Of a DNA stretch of 64,000 nucleotides, positions 27,484 through 37,403 are shown piece by piece (position 1 is the stretch's first letter; each line of letters starts with the position of its first letter). Both the position numbers and the translations under genes were made by a program. Source of the DNA: a candidate division Hyd24-12 bacterium UBA5074 (GTDB taxonomy: Bacteria; Fermentibacterota; Fermentibacteria; Fermentibacterales; Fermentibacteraceae); the NCBI GenBank assembly GCA_002414865.1, contig DIAQ01000095.1:21640-85639 (forward strand), in the 5' to 3' direction. Under the pieces are notes generated by a model, which saw nothing but the letters and a program-made list of their open reading frames with translations, did no database searches and was not told where the DNA came from.

Positions 27484-28229
27484 TTCTTGGCCGATTCGAA
27501 GAACGGCTTCAGGAATTCTATCGGCACCGGGAAGATCGTGGTCGAGTTGTTCTCCACAGCTATCTCCGACAGCGTGTGGAGGTAGCGGAGCTGGAGGGCT
27601 ATCGGATGCTGAGCAATGATGTCGGCGGCGTCTGCAAGCTTCTGGGAGGCCTGGAACTCGGCCTCGGCGTGGATGATCTTGGCCCTGCGGTCACGCTCGG
27701 CCTCGGCCTGGCGGGCCATGACGCGGCGCATCTCCTCGGGCAGGTCGACATGCTTGACTTCGACCATGGTGACCTTGATGCCCCACGGATCGGTGAGCCT
27801 GTCGAGTATCTCCTGCAGCTTGGCGTTTATCTGCTCCCTGTTCGAGAGCAGCTCGTCGAGAGAGGTCTCGCCCAGGACGCTCCTGAGGGTGGTCTGCCCG
27901 AGCTGGCTGGTCGCGTAGAGGTAGTTCTCGACCTCGATGATGGCCTTCACCGAGTCCATCACCCTGAAGTAGACCACGGCGTTCACCTTCACGGAGACGT
28001 TGTCCCTGGTGATGACGTCCTGGGGCGGGACATCCATGGTCACCACGCGGAGGTCGACCCGGCGCATCTGGTCGATGATCGGCCAGATGACGACGAGGCC
28101 CGGACCCTTCACGCCGATCACCTTGCCCAGCCTGAACACGACGCCCCTCTGGTACTCGCGGAGGACCCTGAGGGACGTCAGGAGAATGAACGCGAAGATG
28201 ATGACGAGTATCGTAACGGGGCCCATCAT
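27480..28229 (-). CDS. Slipin (stomatin-like SPFH membrane protein)
   Basis: This is a 249-residue protein with an N-terminal membrane hairpin ([16 protein letters not shown]), an SPFH domain beginning [21 protein letters not shown], and a helical region with [20 protein letters not shown]. Slipins form membrane microdomain oligomers and are commonly paired with NfeD, as here. Two adjacent ATGs (28229 and 28226) compete; GGAGG is three or six bases upstream, favouring the second. Confidence 0.92.
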   Translation of the reverse strand: MMGPVTILVIIFAFILLTSLRVLREYQRGVVFRLGKVIGVKGPGLVVIWPIIDQMRRVDLRVVTMDVPPQDVITRDNVSVKVNAVVYFRVMDSVKAIIEVENYLYATSQLGQTTLRSVLGETSLDELLSNREQINAKLQEILDRLTDPWGIKVTMVEVKHVDLPEEMRRVMARQAEAERDRRAKIIHAEAEFQASQKLADAADIIAQHPIALQLRYLHTLSEIAVENNSTTIFPVPIEFLKPFFESAKK

Positions 28230-28591
28230 TGACCTCCCTGGTTCCTGTTGTTCTGACTGACGCCGTCGGCCGAGGCGCAGGAATCGTCGCCGACAGGGAT
28301 CACATCCAGCACGAATTCGCTGAGTCCCCTGATCTTGACGGTCATGCCGTCCTGGAGCCGGGAGCTGCTCCTGCACCACCAGAGCTCGCCCCTGACCTCG
28401 ACCACCCAGCGGTTGCGGAACCCGGGGCGACGGCTGATGACTCCGGTCAGCCCTATCATGCCCTCGTTCCCCGTCTGCACGGGGAGGTGCTGCGCCTTGA
28501 AGCCCAGCCATGCCAGGAACAGGGCGAAGGCTCCGCCGGCGATGCCTGCCGGGAGCCAGAAGCCCTCCGGAAGCGTGTACATGATGATCAC
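28226..28591 (-). CDS. NfeD-like protein, short form
   Basis: This is a 121-residue protein with one transmembrane helix and a C-terminal OB-fold with [13 protein letters not shown], the NfeD signature, and [15 protein letters not shown]. It is the short NfeD partner of the adjacent slipin; the serine-protease part of long NfeD proteins is absent. It overlaps pilT by four bases. Confidence 0.88.
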   Translation of the reverse strand: MIIMYTLPEGFWLPAGIAGGAFALFLAWLGFKAQHLPVQTGNEGMIGLTGVISRRPGFRNRWVVEVRGELWWCRSSSRLQDGMTVKIRGLSEFVLDVIPVGDDSCASADGVSQNNRNQGGQ

Positions 28592-29691
28592 ATCCTCCAG
28601 TCGGATGGTGTCTCCACCCCCTTCAGCTTGAGCTGAAGAGCGGTGGGATTGGAAGACGCCGCGAGGGCGGTCTCCTCTGTGATGCTGCCGTCCGCGAGGA
28701 GCCTCAGCAGGGCCATATCGAAGCTCTGCATGCCGTATTGCGGCCCGCTCGTCTCGATCGAGTCCCTTATCATGTAGGTCTTCTGGGGGTCGATGATGCA
28801 GGTCTGGATGAGCGCAGTGTGCACCATCACCTCGGCGGCGAGCACAAGCCCGGCGCCGCTCCTGTGAGGCAGCAGCCTCTGGCTGATCACGGCCTTGATC
28901 AGTCCCCCGAGCTGCGTGCGAACCTGCTTCTGCTGGTGGGACGGGAACATGTCGATGATCCTGTTGATGGTTTCGGGGGCGTCCGAGGTGTGGAGTGTGC
29001 TGAGGACCAGGTGTCCGGTCTCGGCCCCCGTGAGAGCCACGGCCGCGCTCATCGAGTCGCGCATCTCGCCGATCAGGATCACGTCGGGATCCTGCCGGAA
29101 CACTGCGCGGAGGGCGCTGGCCCAGCTCTCGGTGTCGATGCCGACCTCCCGCTGGCTGATGCTGGAATTGCGGTCGTGGTGGAGGAACTCGATGGGATCC
29201 TCGATGCTGACGATGTGGCAGCGGCGGTTCTCGTTGATGTAGTCGATCATGGAGGCGAGCGTCGTGGACTTCCCGCTGCCGGTGGCCCCGGTCACGAGGA
29301 CGAGGCCCCTCTGCTCCAGGGCGATGCGCTTCACGATCTGGGGCAGGCCGAGGCTGTCGATTTCAGGGATCTCGAATGGGATGCGCCGCATTACGATGGC
29401 GGGATTGCCACGGGCGCGGAAGATGTTGACTCTGAACCTGGCCTTGCCGGCCAGGGAATGCGCTATGTCCAACTCCTGGCCTGCGTCGAAGGCGGCCTTC
29501 TGGGCGGGGGTCGTGAGCTCCTCGACCAGCTTGCCGACGTGCTCGGCGAGAAGAGGACCCAGACCCTCGGCGGGGATCATGGATCCGGACTGGCGCAGGA
29601 GCGGCGGGCTCCCGGCCTTGAAATGGATGTCGCTCACGTCGTCGGCCAGGAGGATCGAAAGGAGCTTGTCCACCCCCCTGACGTCAGACAT
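28588..29691 (-). CDS. pilT: Type IV pilus retraction ATPase PilT
   Basis: This is a 367-residue secretion ATPase with Walker [10 protein letters not shown], the Asp box [10 protein letters not shown], Walker [12 protein letters not shown] and the His box [14 protein letters not shown]. The AIRNLIRE-like retraction motif of PilT is not obvious near the C-terminus, so a PilU or diverged PilT role is possible. pilB and pilC are not in the window. The pilin-like operon at 45.7-55.3 kb is a plausible client. Confidence 0.9.
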   Translation of the reverse strand: MSDVRGVDKLLSILLADDVSDIHFKAGSPPLLRQSGSMIPAEGLGPLLAEHVGKLVEELTTPAQKAAFDAGQELDIAHSLAGKARFRVNIFRARGNPAIVMRRIPFEIPEIDSLGLPQIVKRIALEQRGLVLVTGATGSGKSTTLASMIDYINENRRCHIVSIEDPIEFLHHDRNSSISQREVGIDTESWASALRAVFRQDPDVILIGEMRDSMSAAVALTGAETGHLVLSTLHTSDAPETINRIIDMFPSHQQKQVRTQLGGLIKAVISQRLLPHRSGAGLVLAAEVMVHTALIQTCIIDPQKTYMIRDSIETSGPQYGMQSFDMALLRLLADGSITEETALAASSNPTALQLKLKGVETPSDWRM

Positions 29692-30247
29692 AGAGCCCCT
29701 CCCTGATCGCGTAATCGCACACGGAGCCGGGAGTAAGATAGCGCGCCCCCCTGCCCCGGGCAAACCGTCTCCGCAGCTCGCTCGACGAGATGTCCACCCC
29801 CGGGATCTCGAAGACCTCGACCCTGGCGAGCAGTTCCGGATCGACCTCCACGGAGCTCCAGCCGGGCCTGGTGGCGGCGGCGAAAGCGGCTTCGTCGAGG
29901 AGCTCCGGGTAGCGCATCCATGTCGTGAGCTCGCAAAGGCTGTCCATGCCCATGAGGAACAGGACGCCGCCGAGCTTCTCCCTGGCTGTTCGGAGGAGCC
30001 TCCATGTGTACGACGGCTCGCCGGGGGTCTCCATGTCGCGGACCTCGAACCGGGGATCCGCTTCGACGGCGAGGACGGTCATCGCCATCCTGTGCTCGAA
30101 CGGGCTCATGCCTCCGTTCTTGTGCGGAGGCACCCGGGCCGGCACGAAGACGACCTTCTCCAGATCGAAGCGGCTCATGGCCTCGTCGGCCAGGATCAGG
30201 TGCCCGTAGTGCGGAGGATCGAACGTCCCTCCGAGAAGGCCTGTCAT
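29684..30247 (-). CDS. nadD: Nicotinate-nucleotide adenylyltransferase
   Basis: This 187-residue enzyme of NAD synthesis begins MTGLLGGTFDPPHYGHL, the nucleotidyltransferase (T/H)xGH motif, and has ISSSELRRR near the end in the place of the ISSTxxR motif. Its 5' end overlaps the upstream bamD gene by four bases. Confidence 0.94.
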   Translation of the reverse strand: MTGLLGGTFDPPHYGHLILADEAMSRFDLEKVVFVPARVPPHKNGGMSPFEHRMAMTVLAVEADPRFEVRDMETPGEPSYTWRLLRTAREKLGGVLFLMGMDSLCELTTWMRYPELLDEAAFAAATRPGWSSVEVDPELLARVEVFEIPGVDISSSELRRRFARGRGARYLTPGSVCDYAIREGLYV

Positions 30248-31008
30248 GTGGAGGAGATCTGCTCCAGGAGATCGAGGATCCTCTCGCGGTCCTCGCCGCT
30301 CAGATCGTCCTCGTCGAGGGCTCTCTGGAGGTTCGTCCTCGCGGAGTAGGTATTCCCCGTGGCGCTGTAGAGCTCACCCATGGCGTAGAGGATGCGCCCG
30401 CGGCATCCGAAGCCGGAGTAGTCCTCCAGAGCCTCCCTGTAGTAGAGGAGCGCGGCGTCGGTAAGACCTCTCCGGGCGTAGAAGCGGCCGATGAACAGGG
30501 AGCGCATGGCGAGCTGGGCGTCGCAGCTGTCTGAGAGGGCTGTCACCTGGGACATCAGATCGGAGCCCGGGAAGGACTCCTGGAACTTCGCCAGCTCCTC
30601 CCTGGCCGCGAACACCTGCGTCAGGTCCCTGCGGTAGTCTCTCTTCTGCAGCCAGAAGACCCTTGCCAGACCGAACTGGGAGTCGTCGGCGAGGCCGCTT
30701 CGCGGGTACTCGGCGAGCACCCGGCGGAAGTTGAACTCGGCTTCGGGCCACAGCCTCTGCTTCGCCTCGGCGACAGCCAGCCTGTAGAGGTAGAGGTCCG
30801 TGTCGGTGGCTCCGGGATAATCGAAGAGGATCTCGGTGTAGAGAACCTCTGCGTCGTGCCAGGTACCGGCCTGGAAACACCTGTCGGCCTGCGCTCCAAG
30901 CTCTTCGAGCGGGAGCCCGGACCGGATTCCGGCGCTGCCGCAGCCCGCAGCCAGCAACGCGAGGAGAACTGCGATTCGCTTGGTCATGCTGAACGCCGCG
31001 CCCTTCAT
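30244..31008 (-). CDS. bamD: BamD-like outer-membrane assembly lipoprotein
   Basis: This 254-residue lipoprotein (lipobox LAAGC) has five TPR-like repeats. The YTEILFDYPGATDTDLYLYRLA, AEFNFRRVLAEYPRSG and AREELAKFQESFPGSD segments match the BamD/YfiO arrangement. BamD is the essential lipoprotein of the beta-barrel assembly machine. The ATG at 31008 overlaps the upstream stop as ATGA; an internal ATG at 30987 is the alternative. Confidence 0.8.
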   Translation of the reverse strand: MKGAAFSMTKRIAVLLALLAAGCGSAGIRSGLPLEELGAQADRCFQAGTWHDAEVLYTEILFDYPGATDTDLYLYRLAVAEAKQRLWPEAEFNFRRVLAEYPRSGLADDSQFGLARVFWLQKRDYRRDLTQVFAAREELAKFQESFPGSDLMSQVTALSDSCDAQLAMRSLFIGRFYARRGLTDAALLYYREALEDYSGFGCRGRILYAMGELYSATGNTYSARTNLQRALDEDDLSGEDRERILDLLEQISST

Positions 31009-31982
31009 GGCAGTAGGTACATCAGGGAGTCGCGCCTGGCCTCGGCGATCGCCGCCGCCGGGCTCGAGAGGCCGGGAGCCGCAGTGCAGGCCGAACGGTA
31101 CCAGTCGAGCGCTCCGGCAGGATCGCCGGCGGCTTCCGCCATCCCGCCGAGCTGGACGGCAGCTTCCACGCGATCGCCCGCGAAGTCGGAGGACCAGACT
31201 TCGAGCAGCTTCTCCCTGGCCAGCGAGATCCTCCCCTGCTGCAGGTCCTCCCCGGCAAGGGAGAGGAGCAGGCGCATGCGGCGCTCCCGCAGCTCGGGAG
31301 CCATGCCGCCCGCCCGGTCGAGCTCGGTCAGCACCTCGAGCTCATCGGATGCCCGGTCGGTGAGAGGGAACAGCCGGGCCTCGGCTCCGAGGACCAGTCC
31401 GCGCAGATCGGTCCTCCTCAGGGGGATCCTGCCCAGCTCCACCAGGAACTCCCCGGCGGCCGCCCGCAACATGCTGTCGCCTTCCCCGGCCAGCGCGACG
31501 GAGTCGGGGACAGATGCCACGAGAGCGAGGTGCCCGGAGGCGAACACCCCTCTGAAAAGCCATTCGTCCTCGAAGAGGCCTCCGGCGCCCGAGCATGCCA
31601 GGGTGCTCTCGAAAGCCGCGAAGGCCTGGAGCGAATCCCTGTCCCTGGCCATCTCCCAGCCCAGCCGCCTCCATAGCTCCCCAAGCCTCTCGCGGTCGGT
31701 GAACGTGGAGTCGGCCTGGAGGATGGAAAGAGCCTCCATGGTCTTCTGTCTGAAGATCCGGCTCCTCTCCGCTCCGCTTGCGAGCAGGGCCGTCTCGGCG
31801 TATTCGGCCACCAGCCCGGCGTCGGGGGTGTCGGTGGCTTCCAGGGCCTCCTCGTAGAGGGCCACGGCCTCCGCGAAGTGCCCGGACTGCCTGAGGATGC
31901 GGGCCTCCTCCAGGGCCGAGGAGCCATCCGGTCCGCCGCACGCGGTCAGCAGCAGCAGGGCTGCCGCAGGGAGCTTCCTCAT
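31005..31982 (-). CDS. TPR-like lipoprotein of unknown function
   Basis: This is a 325-residue lipoprotein (lipobox LLTAC) made almost wholly of helical repeats with TPR character (ILRQSGHFAEAVALYEEALEAT, AREKLLEVWSSDFAGDRVEAA). No enzymatic motif is seen. It overlaps the flanking genes by four bases each, and sits upstream of the BamD-like gene, so an envelope assembly role is plausible. Confidence 0.7.
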   Translation of the reverse strand: MRKLPAAALLLLTACGGPDGSSALEEARILRQSGHFAEAVALYEEALEATDTPDAGLVAEYAETALLASGAERSRIFRQKTMEALSILQADSTFTDRERLGELWRRLGWEMARDRDSLQAFAAFESTLACSGAGGLFEDEWLFRGVFASGHLALVASVPDSVALAGEGDSMLRAAAGEFLVELGRIPLRRTDLRGLVLGAEARLFPLTDRASDELEVLTELDRAGGMAPELRERRMRLLLSLAGEDLQQGRISLAREKLLEVWSSDFAGDRVEAAVQLGGMAEAAGDPAGALDWYRSACTAAPGLSSPAAAIAEARRDSLMYLLP

Positions 31983-32578
31983 TCGGCCCTGCTGGAGTAG
32001 AAGAGGTAGATGAGGCTCGCGACCACTCCCGTCACGACGAGGGGCTCGAGTATCCCTCCGCCGGCCTCCTGCGGCTCTCCTCCGGTGAGCCACTCCTGGC
32101 CGGAGGATCCCTGCAGCTCTGCGAGATCGGAGGCGGGGATCCGGTCCTGGTCCGATCCGCCGCAGCGCCATGACCTCCGGACCGATGCGGAGCCGTCGAG
32201 GAGTTCCGCGGAGATCTCGCACCTGACGGCCCTGTCGATGCGGCTGCCGCCCAGGAACCAGGATCTGCCGGCATCGTCGAGGCTCACGGAGAGCTCCATG
32301 ACGCGGAGCCTGAGCACGGTTCCGGGATCGCCCTCGGCCGCCCGCTCTCCCAGGACCGGCACGCCGGACTCCACCAGGAGGTTCGTGGCCACCTGCTGGA
32401 CGAGCCAGTTCCCCTGGAAGTCGCCCGCCAGCTCGAGCCTGGCCGATTGGACGCCCGCATCCGAGAGGGAATCGGTCAGACCGGCAAGAGACTCCATAAC
32501 AACCTGTTCAGCCATCTCGAGATTCGTGGGATGCCCGGATACACCGGTGAGCGCGATAGTCAGGAGTAACGCCAGCAT
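31979..32578 (-). CDS. Exported protein with C-terminal membrane anchor, unknown
   Basis: This is a 199-residue protein with an N-terminal signal sequence (LALLLTIALTGVSG), a central beta-rich region (VLRLRVMELSVSLDD) and a C-terminal hydrophobic helix ending in YLFYSSRAE. I recognise no family. The layout and neighbours (BamD-like, LolA-like) suggest an envelope component. Confidence 0.65.
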   Translation of the reverse strand: MLALLLTIALTGVSGHPTNLEMAEQVVMESLAGLTDSLSDAGVQSARLELAGDFQGNWLVQQVATNLLVESGVPVLGERAAEGDPGTVLRLRVMELSVSLDDAGRSWFLGGSRIDRAVRCEISAELLDGSASVRRSWRCGGSDQDRIPASDLAELQGSSGQEWLTGGEPQEAGGGILEPLVVTGVVASLIYLFYSSRAE

Positions 32579-32581
32579 TTC

Positions 32582-33901
32582 CTATCCATCCTCTTTCGAG
32601 CGGGTTTGGCAAGAAGCATCGGAAGGCCGGGGCGCCCTGTCAATTCCTCGCGGTGCGGGGGTGACCGTCATATCGAGCCCTGTGAACTCGTCCACGCGGC
32701 AGGAGTAGACCTTCCCCGGCGTCACCCTCCTGCTGAATGTGCAGCGGCCGTCCACGGCCGGAGCGTCGAATCTCCCATGGCCGGTCCTGGATGTCTCTGC
32801 GAGCACCTCCAGGGGTCCCAGGCCCAGCCTCGCGGCCCAGGCAGCCGCCGCGGCATCCCCGATCGAGCCGAGAACGGAGAGTCGATAGGCGGTTACATCC
32901 CCGGGAATCCTCGAAGCGGCCCTCGAGTGCTCGAGAGTGCCTTCCTCGTCGTAATACGGAAAGGCCACGAGGCTCCTGAGAGCCCTCGCGCCCGAGAGGA
33001 ATTCACACAGGTCGTCGAAGTCGGCATCCCCCTCGCCGGGGTACCCCGCGATCACGGTGGCCCTGAGGGCGATGTCGAGGCCTGCCGAGTCCACCAGATC
33101 CAGGATCCGCTCGAGTTTCTCCCTGCCGTAGGGCCTCCCCATCCTGCGGAGCAGGTCCCCGCTGGAGTGCTGGACAGGCAGGTCGAGCCAGGGCATGACG
33201 TTGTGCCTGCGGGCGAACAGCCCGGGGAGCTCCTCCGGGAAGTGCGCGGGATGGATGTAGTAGAGCCTCCACCAGACGGATTCCCACGTTCCTGCCAGCT
33301 CGTCGGCGAGCTGCACGAGACCGGTCCCCCCGTCGCGCCACATCGAGGAATCCTGAGCCACGAGCCCTATCTCCGACGCCCCCGACTCCACCATCTCACC
33401 GGCCCGTGCGAGGATCGTCTCCCTCCGCTCGGGGCGGAAAGGTCCCCTGATGGAAGGTATCGTGCAGTAGGCGCAGCGGTTGTCGCATCCGTCAGCGATC
33501 CTCAGGTAGCGGAGGATCCGGCCTTCCAGCGGCAGCTGGCCACAGGGCCCGCCTTGGGTGCCGAGGTAGCCTGACAACCTGGAGAACTCTCCCGGCAGGA
33601 GGAGGAGGTCGACGGATTCCAGCCCGCCGCTCCCGTCGTCCCGGAACCTTCCGGGAAGGCACCCGGCCAGGACGAGACGCCGCCCGACGCGCCGGTTCCT
33701 CCATTCCTCGGCCTGGTAGAACGCCTCTAGGGACTCCTCCACCGCGGGGGCGATGAAGGCACAGGTGTTGAGGAGCAGCAGGTCCGAGGACTCGGGATCG
33801 TCGGAGACGGCCCAGCCCGCGCGGGAGAAGATCCCCGCGAACAGCTCCGACTCGACGGAGTTCTTGGGGCACCCGAGCGTCCTTATGCAGGCCGTGGGCA
33901 A
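32582..33901 (-). CDS. rimO: Ribosomal protein S12 methylthiotransferase
   Basis: This is a 439-residue radical SAM methylthiotransferase. It has an N-terminal UPF0004 domain (IRTLGCPKNSVESE with its conserved cysteines), the radical SAM cluster motif CDNRCAYCTIP, and a C-terminal TRAM domain. The CPKNSVDSE-like start identifies RimO rather than MiaB. RimO thiomethylates an Asp of ribosomal protein S12. The start is TTG at 33901, two bases after the lolA stop. Confidence 0.94.
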   Translation of the reverse strand: MPTACIRTLGCPKNSVESELFAGIFSRAGWAVSDDPESSDLLLLNTCAFIAPAVEESLEAFYQAEEWRNRRVGRRLVLAGCLPGRFRDDGSGGLESVDLLLLPGEFSRLSGYLGTQGGPCGQLPLEGRILRYLRIADGCDNRCAYCTIPSIRGPFRPERRETILARAGEMVESGASEIGLVAQDSSMWRDGGTGLVQLADELAGTWESVWWRLYYIHPAHFPEELPGLFARRHNVMPWLDLPVQHSSGDLLRRMGRPYGREKLERILDLVDSAGLDIALRATVIAGYPGEGDADFDDLCEFLSGARALRSLVAFPYYDEEGTLEHSRAASRIPGDVTAYRLSVLGSIGDAAAAAWAARLGLGPLEVLAETSRTGHGRFDAPAVDGRCTFSRRVTPGKVYSCRVDEFTGLDMTVTPAPRGIDRAPRPSDASCQTRSKEDG

Positions 33902-33903
33902 CT

Positions 33904-34485
33904 TCAGACGTCCCCGGGCCTGACCACGGAAAACCCCTCCGGCACGCTCAGGGCGAACCGGCCCCCGGGGACGGTCCTCCGCGTCGTCGGGGAGCCCAGG
34001 ACCCAGGTGGTGCGGTTGCCGTTGGAGTCGGTCGTGCAGAGGCTGCGGGGCAGGCTGTCGGAGGAGGTGAACTCCACGGTCATCCCGGTGATGCCATCTC
34101 CCAGATCTCCGGCGAGGACCACGGTGACAGTGTCGCCGCTCTCCGACACGGATTCCACCAGCGACGGGTCGGAGTCGAGATCGAGGAAGGCGAGCAGGCT
34201 GGAACCCTCCCCGCCCGAGAGCAGGACCTCCCGGGAGGCGGGCTCGACCGTGTACACCGTCTCGCCGTCGCAGCCTACGATGCGGCCCGCCGGGTCTTCA
34301 TAGTCGAGTCTGAAGAGGTCGGGCGAAGCCAGGCTGATATGCCCGGAGCTGATCTCCTCGTCCCGTGTGAGAGCCCAGTAGTCGGTCTGCACGAAGTCGG
34401 CCTCCAGGAAGGCGGAGGCCGACAGCCTGGCCGACAGCGGATCGAGAGGAGAGGCCGTCGCCAGGATCAGGATGGCGATATGCAT
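33904..34485 (-). CDS. lolA: LolA-like periplasmic lipoprotein carrier
   Basis: This is a 193-residue exported protein with the LolA fold markers ASAFLEADFVQTDYWALTRDEEISSGHISLASPDLFRLDYEDP and a hydrophobic core of alternating strands. LolA carries lipoproteins across the periplasm to the outer membrane. The many lipoproteins here fit this. No LolCDE genes are visible, FtsE being assigned to cell division. Confidence 0.85.
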   Translation of the reverse strand: MHIAILILATASPLDPLSARLSASAFLEADFVQTDYWALTRDEEISSGHISLASPDLFRLDYEDPAGRIVGCDGETVYTVEPASREVLLSGGEGSSLLAFLDLDSDPSLVESVSESGDTVTVVLAGDLGDGITGMTVEFTSSDSLPRSLCTTDSNGNRTTWVLGSPTTRRTVPGGRFALSVPEGFSVVRPGDV

Positions 34486-34503
34486 GTATCGAGCCTTTCC
34501 GGA

Positions 34504-35130
34504 TCAGTTCTGACCGGGCATGGGCGCCGAGCTGCCCACCACCGCGTCGCTTCCCACGACGACCACGAGGCCGGAATGGCCAGGCAGGATGGCTGATGTG
34601 ATCTGCCCGCCGGGCTGGACCGGTATCGTCACGGGCTGCGTGAGCCAGTTCGCCAGTGTGTCGGCGAGGACGAGAGCCTCGTCCCTCAGCCCGTCAGGAT
34701 AGAGAACCAGCGTCATGTCCGGGGATCCGTCGTCCTCCACCACCGTGGCGTCGTAGCCCGCGGCGGAAAGGGCCGCTGCTATCCGCGTCATGCGGGGGGA
34801 GCTGGCCGCCAGCCCCACGACCGCAACCGAGGGCCCGGGCAGCGGAGGCGTGCCCGAGGAATCGGCGGACGGGCCTCCGAGGTCGGAGTCGATCCTCCTT
34901 ATGGCCAGCCGGGCCTCGCCCACGAGAGGCGAGTCAGGAAACCCGTAGACGACGGAGTTGAATTCCTCGCGTGAACGCGAGAGGCTGCCGCGGAAATAGA
35001 GCTGGCTCGCCCTCGCGAATGTGGCCATCTCGTCGCGGCCCTGCACCAGTCCGCCTTCGTCGGTCCCCGGTCCTCCGGAGCCGCAGCTGCACAGCAGCGC
35101 TGCAAGAGCGAGGGCCTGCAATCGCGACAT
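34504..35130 (-). CDS. Lipoprotein with LytR_C-like domain
   Basis: This is a 208-residue lipoprotein (lipobox LLCSC). Residues 35-80 look like a single TPR-like helical pair (ASQLYFRGSLSRSREEFNSV). Residues about 95-175 resemble the LytR_C domain (SVAVVGLAASSPRMTRIAAAL, GYDATVVEDDGSPDMTLVLYPDG). Its start overlaps the ftsK stop as TGATG. Function is unknown. Confidence 0.65.
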   Translation of the reverse strand: MSRLQALALAALLCSCGSGGPGTDEGGLVQGRDEMATFARASQLYFRGSLSRSREEFNSVVYGFPDSPLVGEARLAIRRIDSDLGGPSADSSGTPPLPGPSVAVVGLAASSPRMTRIAAALSAAGYDATVVEDDGSPDMTLVLYPDGLRDEALVLADTLANWLTQPVTIPVQPGGQITSAILPGHSGLVVVVGSDAVVGSSAPMPGQN

Positions 35131-37403
35131 CAGCCTTCCTCCGTCCCGCGGGGCGTTTCGTCCCTCTTCCCGTAGACTTCGCGGCGCTTGCCGCCCTGGA
35201 AGGGCCCTATCACGCCCTCCTCCTGGAGCAGCTCGATCAGCCTGGCGGCCCTCGGGTAGCCCAGCCCGAGCTTCTTCTGGAGGAAGGTCACCGAGGCCGT
35301 CTTCGAGTTGATGACGAGATCCCTCGCCGTGTCGAGCAGCTCATCCGCTTTTACATCGCCGGCCTGCGGAGTGTTCCCCGGATCCCCCTCCCGGATGGAG
35401 AACCCGTGCTCCGTCTTCAGCGCCTGATCCTTCCAGAATTCGACGATGCTCCTGGCCTCGGAGGTGGACACGTTGGAGCCGTGGATCCTTATCGGCTCGG
35501 ATGAAGTGGCCTGGAGGAACAGCATGTCACCTCTCCCGAGCAGCTTCTCCGCTCCGTTGGCATCGAGGATGGTCCTGGAGTCCGTCTTCGACATGACGTT
35601 GAAGGCTATCCTGGAAGGGAAGTTGGCCTTTATCACGCCCGTGATGACATCGACGGAGGGCCTCTGGGTGGCGACGACGAGATGGATGCCAACGGCCCTG
35701 GCCTTCTGGGCAAGCCTGCAGATCGGCAGCTCCACCTCGTTGCCGGAGGTCTGCATCAGGTCGTACAGCTCGTCGATGAACAGGACGATGTACGGCATGG
35801 GAACCGCATCGGGCGGCGGGGCGGTGTTGAACTCGTCGATGGTCCTCGCCCTCGCCTTCTCCAGAGTCCTGTAGCGGTTGTCCATCTCTACGACGAGGGA
35901 TTCCAGGAGCTGCCTGGCCTTCTTCGGATCGACGATGACGGGGGCCCAGAGGTGGGGCACGTCCTCGTAGATTGCCAGCTCGACCCTCTTCGGATCGACC
36001 AGGGCCAGCCTCACCTGCTCGGGCTTCCTCGTCATCAGGAGAGTGCAGATCATGCTGTGGATGCTGACGCTCTTGCCCGAGCCGGTGGCCCCGGCCACGA
36101 GCAGGTGCGGAGCCTCGGTGAGGTCGGTCACGAACGGCTCGCCTTCGAGCTTCTTGCCGAGGGCCAGGGGAAGCTTCACGCCCGGTGGCACGGCCTGGAG
36201 GATCTCACTGAGGAAGACGGGCTCGGGGTTGGAATTGGGCACCTCCACCCCCACCGCATCCCTGCCCGGGATGGGCGCCAGGATGCGTATCCTCTTGGCC
36301 TTGAGCGCAAGGGCGAGGTCGTCCGAGAGGCCGAGGATGCTGTTCACGCGGACGCCCTGGCCCGGCTTCAGCTCGAACCGGGTCAGCACGGGGCCGGCCC
36401 TGTGTCCGGTCACCCTGCACGAGACGCCGAAGTCGGCGAGCTTCTTCTCCAGAAGGGCTGCCTTCTCGAGCAGCTCGGACTCGGGCACGCCCCTGGGAGC
36501 ACCCCTCGAGGGCGCCTCGAGCATGTCGAGCTTCGGCAGGGTCGCCCTGGAGGTGAACGCCTGTACCGCAGGCAGGCCCGCAGACAGAGCGCCCTCCGGG
36601 GACCCGGGGGCACGCACAGGCTCCTCTGCGCGCTCCTTCAGGGGCTCCCTCGCCGGCGCCGCCGACCTGGCTGGAAACCTGTCCGCGGAGTCCGCCGGGG
36701 GCAGAACAGGAGCGCTCCCCGCAATCTCCGGGAGAAGGTCCCTGTCGCTGTCGGCGAGACCCTGGATGATGATGGGCGGGGTATCCTGGCGCTCAGGCCT
36801 GTCCCAGGCATGGCGCTCCATGAAAGGCGGCGGCGCAGGAGGGGCCGGGGTCTCCCCGTCCCTCCCGGGCCTGGCCCTGGGCTTCGGAGCGGCGCTCTTC
36901 GCCGCCCTTCCCAGGAGGAGCAGATCATCCGCCAGGTCCCAGCCTGTGAAGATGACGAGCGCCGTTATGAGGCATGCGAGCAGGATGAGATAAGCCACCA
37001 GGGATCCGGCGGACTTCTCGAGGAGCTCGACCGTGCTGTGCGCGAGCAGGCCGCCCGGTCTGCCGGCGATGGCGGGGTTGAAGCGGCTGCCGACCATGTC
37101 CGTGAGGGCGGCCAGGAAGTAGCCGGTCACGCCTGTCCCGAGGATGGTCGTGAAGCCTCCCCGGAGCGCTGACGCGCTGAGGGTCCTCACGGCGCACATC
37201 AGAAGCAGTGCCGGGAGGAGGAAGGACAGGAATCCGGCGCTTCCATAGAGGGCCTGCCTCACCTGGGCCCCCACCCTGCCCCAGGGGGGCACGACGAGGA
37301 GGACGAGCAGGGAGATCCCTGTGAAGATGCAGGCGACCACGACTATGCTGCGCAGGCTGCTGCGTCGGCGCCTGGCCCTGGACCTGCTCCGCGCGCGTGC
37401 CAT
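35130..37403 (-). CDS. ftsK: DNA translocase FtsK/SpoIIIE
   Basis: This is a 757-residue septal DNA pump with four N-terminal transmembrane helices, a Pro-rich linker, and the motor with Walker [10 protein letters not shown], Walker B IVLFIDELYDLM, and the C-terminal winged-helix gamma domain (KTASVTFLQKKLGLGYPRAARLIELL). Length is typical of the shorter FtsK class. It is preceded by the HU/CBM48 fusion gene, with a TGATG overlap. Confidence 0.95.
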   Translation of the reverse strand: MARARSRSRARRRRSSLRSIVVVACIFTGISLLVLLVVPPWGRVGAQVRQALYGSAGFLSFLLPALLLMCAVRTLSASALRGGFTTILGTGVTGYFLAALTDMVGSRFNPAIAGRPGGLLAHSTVELLEKSAGSLVAYLILLACLITALVIFTGWDLADDLLLLGRAAKSAAPKPRARPGRDGETPAPPAPPPFMERHAWDRPERQDTPPIIIQGLADSDRDLLPEIAGSAPVLPPADSADRFPARSAAPAREPLKERAEEPVRAPGSPEGALSAGLPAVQAFTSRATLPKLDMLEAPSRGAPRGVPESELLEKAALLEKKLADFGVSCRVTGHRAGPVLTRFELKPGQGVRVNSILGLSDDLALALKAKRIRILAPIPGRDAVGVEVPNSNPEPVFLSEILQAVPPGVKLPLALGKKLEGEPFVTDLTEAPHLLVAGATGSGKSVSIHSMICTLLMTRKPEQVRLALVDPKRVELAIYEDVPHLWAPVIVDPKKARQLLESLVVEMDNRYRTLEKARARTIDEFNTAPPPDAVPMPYIVLFIDELYDLMQTSGNEVELPICRLAQKARAVGIHLVVATQRPSVDVITGVIKANFPSRIAFNVMSKTDSRTILDANGAEKLLGRGDMLFLQATSSEPIRIHGSNVSTSEARSIVEFWKDQALKTEHGFSIREGDPGNTPQAGDVKADELLDTARDLVINSKTASVTFLQKKLGLGYPRAARLIELLQEEGVIGPFQGGKRREVYGKRDETPRGTEEG